Source: Bacteroidia bacterium (lineage in GTDB: Bacteria > Bacteroidota > Bacteroidia > J057). From it: DNA of 64,000 bases. Below the pieces are notes generated by a model. That model was given only the letters and a program-made list of their open reading frames with translations. It ran no database searches and was not told where the DNA came from. Position numbers and translations under genes: made by a program. The stretch spans positions 372,001 through 436,000 of the forward strand of contig JAUIGE010000002.1 in the NCBI GenBank assembly GCA_030430205.1, read 5' to 3'. Positions 58,154-64,000 of this stretch are shown here, in pieces. Position 1 is the first letter of the stretch; the number at the start of each line of letters is the position of its first letter.

Positions 58154-59122
58154 ATGATCCTAATATTATCAAATGAGAATGACCGATCGACTGCTCATGT
58201 GATGGAGTGGATTGTTCACTTAGGAGGAAAATGTATGAGGATAAATGAGGAAGATGAGCTTGCTTTGAAGTATGCCAACGAAGACTCTTTCGGGTTCCAA
58301 ATAGAGGGAGAGACGATTGATTTTGAGGAAATCACTGCTTATTGGTACCGGAGGGGAGACTTGAATTTTTATAATACAAGTAAACAATTAGAGGACGGTG
58401 CTGCTGATTTTTTGATCAGGAGGCTTGTTAAATTCACGGAACTGGAGCAACACGCGTTGAAATCGTATTTCCATTATCTACTTAATCGTACGTCTAGCAT
58501 AGGTGCTATTTGGTATAGCAACACCAATAAAATGATTGTTCTTGCAAAGGCAAAGGAAGTAGGATTGTGCGTTCCTCCCACTTTGATCACAACTGAGAAA
58601 AATCAGGTGAAAAAATTTTTGGAGAAGCACAAGCATATTATTACGAAAACCATCAGTAATATGCTTGGAATAAGCGACCACAGCATGGGGATTTCTAGTT
58701 ATACAGAAGAACTTACAGCTGCCTTAATTCACAAATTGCCTGAAGAATTCTTGCCGGGATTATTCCAAAAGAAGATTGAAAAGAAGTATGAAATCCGGTC
58801 ATTTTATATAAAAGGGAAGTTCTACTCTATGGCTATCTTCTCCCAGTTAGATGAGCAAACTTCAACGGATTTTCGACATTATAATAAAGAAAAGCCTAAT
58901 AGAAATGTCCCTTTTCAGTTGCCCAAAGAAATAGAGCAAAAACTAACCTTTTTGATGAATGCGTTGGGATACAATACAGGTTCATTTGACCTGATTGTTA
59001 CCCCTGAAAATGAATTTATTTTTCTGGAAGTCAATCCAATTGGACAGTTTGGGATGACTTCATACCCTTGTAATTATTATTTGGAAAAAGAACTTGCACA
59101 TGCCCTTTTACACCCTAATTGA
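58154..59122 (+). CDS. Grasp-with-spasm-type ATP-grasp peptide maturase
   Basis: A 322-residue ATP-grasp protein starting MILILSNENDRSTAHVMEWI. ATP-grasp features: KPTNMLG-like HIITKTISNMLG segment, the KKYEIRSFYIKGKFYSMAIF central strand pair, and the metal-binding end GSFDLIVTPENEFIFLEVNP. The whole resembles the graspetide (microviridin/MvdD-like) and grasp-with-spasm maturases, which activate acidic side chains with ATP to form ester or amide crosslinks in the core peptide. Its placement between precursors and a SPASM protein supports this. It acts in the cytoplasm before export. Confidence 0.85.
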   Translation: MILILSNENDRSTAHVMEWIVHLGGKCMRINEEDELALKYANEDSFGFQIEGETIDFEEITAYWYRRGDLNFYNTSKQLEDGAADFLIRRLVKFTELEQHALKSYFHYLLNRTSSIGAIWYSNTNKMIVLAKAKEVGLCVPPTLITTEKNQVKKFLEKHKHIITKTISNMLGISDHSMGISSYTEELTAALIHKLPEEFLPGLFQKKIEKKYEIRSFYIKGKFYSMAIFSQLDEQTSTDFRHYNKEKPNRNVPFQLPKEIEQKLTFLMNALGYNTGSFDLIVTPENEFIFLEVNPIGQFGMTSYPCNYYLEKELAHALLHPN

Positions 59123-59128
59123 GTTACG

Positions 59129-59317
59129 ATGGCGCCTATATCAAAAGAATTGCAACAAAAAATAAATGAGGTTTTCAATGGGAAACAACCCCCTTTATAT
59201 TATGTGTTGAAAGTATTTCCCTACAAGCCTCAAGCACCGCTTAAAGTTTTTTATTCGGAAAAAATCAGGTCAAAACAGTACCCTATTTCGCGGTTCTATA
59301 AACCCATCTCTCCCTGA
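59129..59317 (+). CDS. Unknown 62-residue basic protein between the two maturase genes
   Basis: Starts 6 bp after the ATP-grasp stop at ATG 59129 and ends 38 bp before the SPASM gene. Sequence MAPISKELQQKINEVFNGKQ then an aromatic/basic/proline region (PPLYYVLKVFPYKP, KVFYSEKIRSKQYPISRFYK). It has no cysteine, no GG and no signal peptide. The tight spacing suggests a real gene: perhaps a maturase partner or a leader-binding helper, or a third, atypical precursor. I do not recognise its family. Confidence 0.55.
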   Translation: MAPISKELQQKINEVFNGKQPPLYYVLKVFPYKPQAPLKVFYSEKIRSKQYPISRFYKPISP

Positions 59318-59355
59318 TTTTTTGCCATGTCCAAGTCGTATTAATACCTAAGCCC

Positions 59356-60405
59356 ATGTCAATATTTCCATCTAAGTACTTTCGACTTTTTGCTTGTTGT
59401 GTGCCTGTAAAAGGTGCCAGAAGATCCCTTATTGCTGATTTACAAAGGCATCACTATCAATTTATTCCTAATGCGTTATATGAAATCCTAACCCAGCAAT
59501 GTGAATATCAACCCTTTCATGAAATCGCGGCGAAATTCAGTGAAGAAGATCAAGGAACCCTTGCTTCCTATTTTCAAATGTTGACAGAAAATGAATTTGG
59601 ATTTTGGATAGCACAAGCTGAAAAGGGATTTTTTCCTGATTTAGAATTGACCTGGGATTACCCTGCAAAGATCACCAACCTTATCCTGGAAGTTGACCCT
59701 ACTTCAGGCTCAAACGTGAATTATTCTTCCTTGTTTGAGCAAATAGACCTTTTGGGAACCAAAGATGTCCTTATTCAATATACGTCAGGACCACCTGATG
59801 ACTTCGTTGAAATTTATCGGTTCTTTCAAAATAAGTTATTGAAGAATATTGAAATCCGATGCTTATTTGATGAAACTAAGCCTGAAGACTATTGGGAGAA
59901 GTTTTTGGATACCTATAGGCGCGTTAATCAACTTACTGTGTATGGAGCTCCATTTTCCAGGGACAAAAAGTTGAATTTGGAACCTCCTACGATATTGACA
60001 TATAAAAAGGAAAAGTTAATAAAGAAATGGAACTCCAGTAGCAGGGCAATCGCCTTTACAGTCAATATCAAAAGTTTTTCAGAAGCTCAAACCCACAATT
60101 TGTTTTTTAACAGGAAACTTGCGATTGATTCTAAAGGCTTCATGAAGAATTTCCTTAGTCAGGAAACTCACTATGGAAACATAAATGAAATATCGGTTGC
60201 TGAGGTTATCCAGTCTCCTGCTTATCAGGAGTATTGGGATGTCGACAAAAACAAGATTGAAATATGTAAAGACTGTGAATTCCGATTTTTTTGTGTTGAT
60301 GCTTTACCGCCAGTGAAAAAAAATGCAAGCCTTTGGCAAAGACCTTTTTCTTGTGAATATGATCCCTACTCTGCCAAATGGCCGAATGAATTAACTTTTC
60401 CTTAA
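59356..60405 (+). CDS. SPASM-domain peptide maturase (grasp-with-spasm type)
   Basis: A 349-residue protein. The C-terminal SPASM-like cysteines are in CKDCEFRFFCVD (C304, C307, C313) with a further Cys near 335 (FSCEYDPYS), which would bind an auxiliary iron-sulfur cluster. The N-terminal half is barrel-like but shows no CxxxCxxC radical-SAM triad: the only N-terminal cysteines are the pair in LFACCVPVKG. As I recall, this family is related to radical-SAM/SPASM peptide maturases but diverged in that motif. It probably modifies or binds the precursors together with the ATP-grasp protein. Confidence 0.8.
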   Translation: MSIFPSKYFRLFACCVPVKGARRSLIADLQRHHYQFIPNALYEILTQQCEYQPFHEIAAKFSEEDQGTLASYFQMLTENEFGFWIAQAEKGFFPDLELTWDYPAKITNLILEVDPTSGSNVNYSSLFEQIDLLGTKDVLIQYTSGPPDDFVEIYRFFQNKLLKNIEIRCLFDETKPEDYWEKFLDTYRRVNQLTVYGAPFSRDKKLNLEPPTILTYKKEKLIKKWNSSSRAIAFTVNIKSFSEAQTHNLFFNRKLAIDSKGFMKNFLSQETHYGNINEISVAEVIQSPAYQEYWDVDKNKIEICKDCEFRFFCVDALPPVKKNASLWQRPFSCEYDPYSAKWPNELTFP

Positions 60406-60423
60406 TAAGGAGAGCCCTCTTAA

Positions 60424-60448
60424 ATCAACATATTTCCATGCCCAAATT
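60424..60448 (+). repeat. Direct repeat B: start of the transporter gene
   Basis: The intact counterpart of 55980-56004 (24 of 25 bases identical). It covers 14 bp of leader and the first 11 bases of the transporter coding sequence. See the finding on cassette boundaries. Confidence 0.85.
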
Positions 60449-62627
60449 CCCTTTCTACAAACAGTTAGATACCATGGACTGCGGTCCTACCTGTATCCGT
60501 ATGGTGGCAAAATATCATGGCCGCCATTATTCGCTTCAGTCTCTGCGAGAAAAGGCCTTTATGAACCGTGAAGGCATATCTTTATTAGAAATTAGCAGGA
60601 TCGCAGAGGCTATCGGTCTACGGTCTATGGGGGTCAAGATCGACTTTGATTTGCTTGCAAATGAGGCACCCTTACCAGCAGTGGTACATTGGAATCAAAA
60701 CCATTTTGTGGTTGTCCATCAAATAAAGGGGAACAGCATTTATGTGGCAGATCCAAGCCAGGGACTGATTAAATATACTAAAGAAGAGTTCTTCCGCGGA
60801 TGGTGTAGTGATAAGGAAGAAGGGCAAAAGAAAGGAGTTGTATTATTGCTTGAACCTCAACCAGATTTCTTTGTCCATAAGGATGATGAAGAAGTGCGAA
60901 AAGATCGTTTCTCTTTTCTGTTTAAATACCTTTTTCAATACAAAAAGTACGTATTTCAGCTTGTTCTGGGCTTGTTACTAGGCAGTTTGTTACAGTTGGT
61001 TGTTCCGTTTTTGACACAAGCCGTAGTAGATTTTGGAATAGGTACCCGAAATCTTCATTTCGTTTATCTTATGCTCATTGCCCAACTTGTACTTTTTGCC
61101 AGCCAGACGGCAGTGGGTTTTATTCGGGCATGGATTCTTATCCATATAAGCACCCGAATTAATATTTCCATTATTTCTGATTTCCTGATCAAGCTGATGA
61201 AGCTTCCGATCGGTTTTTTTGATTCAAAAATGGTTGGGGACCTGATTCAACGGATTCAGGATCATAGAAGGATAGAATCCTTTTTGACGGGTTCAGTGCT
61301 CAATTCACTCTTTTCGTTTTTCTCCCTTATCGTCTTTAGCTGTGTCCTCATTTTCTACAGCGTGCCTATCTTTTTGATTTTCATCATAGGAAGCACCCTG
61401 TATGTAGGATGGATTTTGATTTTTTTGAAAAGACGAGCTCAATTGGATCATAAAAGCTTTGCGCAAATGGCAGCCAATCAAAGTTCATTGATCCAACTCA
61501 TCTATGGCATGCAGGAAATAAAACTCAATAATATTGAGCGCGAAAAAAGATGGGAGTGGGAGGGAATTCAGGCAAAACGCTTTCGGATCAGTTTGCAAAA
61601 ACTGGCGCTTAGCCAATACCAACAGGGAGGGGGGCAGTTTTTTACCCAAATGCAAAATATTTTCATCACCTTTCTGGCTGCCAAGTTGGTGATTGATGGA
61701 GAAATGACATTGGGTATGATGATGGCGATCACTTATATCATTGGCCAACTCAATGGACCTATTAGCCAATTAATAGGCTTTATCCAACAAGCCCAGGATG
61801 CGAAAATAAGCCTGGAGAGATTAGGTGAGATTCATGGCAAAAAGGATGAAGAGGGCGCTTCTGAACACCTAATCAATCAGCTCCCTATAGATAAAACCTT
61901 ATCGCTCTCAGGTCTTTCATTTCGGTATGGAGGGGAGGAATCGCCTGTGGTTCTCGATGATATTCAGTTAGAGATTCCAGCAGGAAAAGTGACCGCGATT
62001 GTCGGGATGAGTGGCAGTGGAAAAACAACTTTGTTAAAGCTGCTTCTCAAATTTTATAGTCCTCAATATGGGCAAATCAAGTTAGGGGGTTTTCCGCTTC
62101 CACAAATCCAAAACCATCTTTGGCGTGATGCCTGTGGCACGGTCATGCAAGACGGTTTTGTCTTTTCTGACACGATAGCTGCCAATATAGCGCTTAAGAA
62201 ACCCATTGATAAACTAAGGCTATATCAAGCTGTACAAGTTGCTAATATTCAGGATTTTATAGAGAGTCTGCCCTTAGGCTATAATACCAAAATAGGCCAG
62301 GAAGGCGTAGGGCTTAGTGCTGGCCAAAAGCAACGCCTGCTGATCGCACGAGCGGTATACAAAAACCCCGAATTTCTGTTTTTTGATGAAGCTACCAATG
62401 CGCTCGACGCTAATAATGAAAAGATCATTATGGAAAACCTGGAAGCTTTCTTTGAGCAAAAAACCGTTGTTGTCGTGGCTCACCGATTAAGTACAGTCAA
62501 AGATGCTGACCAAATAATTGTCCTTGACAAAGGGAAAATAATAGAGCTTGGCTCTCATGAAACCCTTACCGCTCGCCAGGGGGCCTATTATCAATTAGTC
62601 AAAAACCAACTGGAACTAGGACAATGA
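60438..62627 (+). CDS. Peptidase-containing ABC transporter (C39 PCAT)
   Basis: A 729-residue exporter. The N-terminal C39 peptidase has catalytic Cys15 in MDCGPTCIRMVAKYHG, His in HWNQNHFVVVH and Asp in VADPSQG. A six-helix ABC transmembrane domain follows (about 155-450). The ATPase has Walker A GMSGSGKTTLLKL (about 520-532), signature GLSAGQKQRLLIARA and Walker B FLFFDEATNALD. The family cuts double-glycine leaders and exports the mature peptide. Both precursors in the locus carry such leaders. Its stop overlaps the HlyD start by 4 bp. Confidence 0.96.
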   Translation: MPKFPFYKQLDTMDCGPTCIRMVAKYHGRHYSLQSLREKAFMNREGISLLEISRIAEAIGLRSMGVKIDFDLLANEAPLPAVVHWNQNHFVVVHQIKGNSIYVADPSQGLIKYTKEEFFRGWCSDKEEGQKKGVVLLLEPQPDFFVHKDDEEVRKDRFSFLFKYLFQYKKYVFQLVLGLLLGSLLQLVVPFLTQAVVDFGIGTRNLHFVYLMLIAQLVLFASQTAVGFIRAWILIHISTRINISIISDFLIKLMKLPIGFFDSKMVGDLIQRIQDHRRIESFLTGSVLNSLFSFFSLIVFSCVLIFYSVPIFLIFIIGSTLYVGWILIFLKRRAQLDHKSFAQMAANQSSLIQLIYGMQEIKLNNIEREKRWEWEGIQAKRFRISLQKLALSQYQQGGGQFFTQMQNIFITFLAAKLVIDGEMTLGMMMAITYIIGQLNGPISQLIGFIQQAQDAKISLERLGEIHGKKDEEGASEHLINQLPIDKTLSLSGLSFRYGGEESPVVLDDIQLEIPAGKVTAIVGMSGSGKTTLLKLLLKFYSPQYGQIKLGGFPLPQIQNHLWRDACGTVMQDGFVFSDTIAANIALKKPIDKLRLYQAVQVANIQDFIESLPLGYNTKIGQEGVGLSAGQKQRLLIARAVYKNPEFLFFDEATNALDANNEKIIMENLEAFFEQKTVVVVAHRLSTVKDADQIIVLDKGKIIELGSHETLTARQGAYYQLVKNQLELGQ

Positions 62628-63928
62628 AAAATCCCCAAACGCCCGAAGTCATAGCAATAGAAAAATCCATTGAGATTCGTTCCGAAGAAGTGCAAGAAAT
62701 CATGGGAATGATTCCATCTGCTATTATCAGGTGGGGTATCTCGGTCCTGTTTGGCATCTTTTGCTTAGGGATGCTGCTCAGTTGGTGGATTCGATATCCT
62801 GATGTGTTGATGGCTCCTGTGGTGATCACAAGCAATCCGCCACCTATTAGGATGAATGCCCCTGTAACGGCTCGAATTTCTCACATTTTTGCACAGGATG
62901 GGGAACCGGTAGAAGCGGGGCAATGGCTGGTCGCTTTTGAAACACCAGCTGAGCTGGAAGATATTCGTTCTCTGGATACCTATCTGTTATCAGTAAAAAC
63001 TACAGGTTTAGGGCAAGACTCGCCTCCTTCTGGCTTAAAACTAGGGAATCTTCAAGCAGTCTATATGAACTATTTGAATGCGATTAACGAGCTGGTTTTT
63101 TTTAATCGAAGTTGGACATATCGGAAAGAGTCACAGGTACATACCCTTGCTCAGGCAAAGGAAGTTCAAGCGCTTAACAAAAACCTACATCATCAACTGA
63201 AGCTAAAAGAAGAAGAGTTGGCCTATGCCCAAAAAGCAGTACAGATCAATCGCGATTTATTAAATACCGGAGCTATCTCAAAAGTAGAGGTTGAACGAAG
63301 CGAAGTGGAGTTAATCCAAAAAGAAATAGCGATCAAACAATTGAAGGGTCAGGTTCATAATAATCAAATCCAGGCAACATCTTATCAACAAAAAAAAGGT
63401 GAAATGAGTCAGCAAGCTCTAAACGAGCAGCGGGTTTTGAAAATGAGGACTGAAGAAGCCTTTTGGAAGCTGAAAAGTGAACTAGAACGATGGAAACAGA
63501 GTTTTTTATTGATTGCTCCTATAGCTGGGGAAGTTGCATTTTTTGATTTTTGGGCACCTAACCAATATATCCAGATGGGCGGAGAAGTGATTAGTATTAT
63601 TCCTTTGGCTGATCAACTCATAGGTAAGGCGACCTTGAAAATCATAGGCACAGGCAAATTGAAAATAGGGCAGGATGTTAATATCAAATTGGATAATTAT
63701 GACTACAGACAATATGGGATGCTAAGTGGAAAGGTTAAGCAAATCTCTTCGCTGGCCAAGGATGAAAACTACCTGGTTGATATTGACCTTATTGATGGCC
63801 TGAAAACAACCTACCAGACAAAGCTGAAATTTCAGGCAGAATTATATGGACAAGCTGAAATCATCACCGATGACCTGCGGCTATTAGAAAGGGTTTTTTA
63901 TGAGTTTAAGAAATTAGTAGATCAATAA
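62624..63928 (+). CDS. HlyD-family membrane-fusion (adaptor) protein
   Basis: A 434-residue protein with one N-terminal membrane helix (about 33-52), then a lipoyl-like half-motif (PVTARISHIFAQDGEPVEAG), a long coiled-coil hairpin (about 160-285, Gln/Lys/Glu-rich) and a second lipoyl-like half (LLIAPIAGEVAFFDFWAPNQ) followed by a beta-barrel domain. It links the inner-membrane exporter to an outer-membrane channel, which is not encoded here. Coupled to the exporter by a 4-bp overlap. It completes the type-I-like export route for the peptides. Confidence 0.93.
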   Translation: MKNPQTPEVIAIEKSIEIRSEEVQEIMGMIPSAIIRWGISVLFGIFCLGMLLSWWIRYPDVLMAPVVITSNPPPIRMNAPVTARISHIFAQDGEPVEAGQWLVAFETPAELEDIRSLDTYLLSVKTTGLGQDSPPSGLKLGNLQAVYMNYLNAINELVFFNRSWTYRKESQVHTLAQAKEVQALNKNLHHQLKLKEEELAYAQKAVQINRDLLNTGAISKVEVERSEVELIQKEIAIKQLKGQVHNNQIQATSYQQKKGEMSQQALNEQRVLKMRTEEAFWKLKSELERWKQSFLLIAPIAGEVAFFDFWAPNQYIQMGGEVISIIPLADQLIGKATLKIIGTGKLKIGQDVNIKLDNYDYRQYGMLSGKVKQISSLAKDENYLVDIDLIDGLKTTYQTKLKFQAELYGQAEIITDDLRLLERVFYEFKKLVDQ

Positions 63929-64000
63929 GCGTACTTTTCGAAAAGTCACCTGAAGCCTTTACTTTTGCTTCAAATCTTAATTCTCAGACTCAAACCGAAA

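Overview
The window looks like chromosome from a Bacteroidota bacterium, most probably of the Saprospiria (Saprospiraceae/Lewinella-type). The reasons are type IX secretion (T9SS) C-terminal sorting domains on secreted proteins, a fused MurF-alanine racemase, families typical of the phylum (DUF2480, DUF5916, DUF6150, DUF6624, PCMD), Bacteroidota-type promoters (TTG-N19-TAnnTTTG), and a grasp-with-spasm type peptide cassette. The genus is inference. No rRNA, tRNA, CRISPR array or prophage was found.

Layout. 1-11793 (minus): the first ~3,930 codons of a giant secreted mosaic protein that runs off the left edge. 11891-16981 (minus): a nitric oxide reductase locus in transcription order rrf2-norC-norB-norQ-norD, with a well-defined promoter/operator in front of rrf2 and a terminator behind norD. 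17214-24837: hflX, a DUF2480 gene, an SPFH-SHOCT protein, a KAP NTPase, a small secreted protein and cinA. 24862-25121: a palindromic element. 25166-27436: a T9SS-sorted protein and a decayed second one. 27552-37875: an E2 acyltransferase, a DUF5916 protein, two tiny membrane proteins, an LpxO-like hydroxylase, a hemerythrin-like protein, a universal stress protein, an outer-membrane-type protein and murF-alr. 38025-46333: pntAA alone, a DUF6150 protein, prmA, a 1609-residue exported protein, rpsT and radC. 46388-47980: a REP-associated tyrosine transposase between two arrays of a multi-hairpin repeat (six copies). 47998-54188: a TrpF-like protein, a methyltransferase, two GNAT enzymes, a sodium:solute symporter and an ABC exporter. 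54375-55706: a PCMD/T9SS protein.

56082-63928 is the most distinctive region: a peptide natural-product (RiPP) locus. It holds a small HTH-like protein, two precursor peptides with matching double-glycine leaders, a DUF6624 lipoprotein, an ATP-grasp maturase, an unknown 62-residue protein, a SPASM-domain maturase without a visible radical-SAM cysteine triad, a C39-peptidase ABC transporter and an HlyD-type adaptor. The genes read as one pathway: make the precursors, modify the cores, cleave after GG and export. A 25-bp near-identical direct repeat that includes the first codons of the transporter gene brackets the cassette.

The intergenic DNA is unusually rich in short word repeats (CAAACT hexamers; CGAAACC/CAAAACT heptamers; a 14-bp tandem repeat inside the nor operon), many arranged as inverted repeats between genes. 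One of these words also encodes the Gln-Thr linker of the E2 protein.
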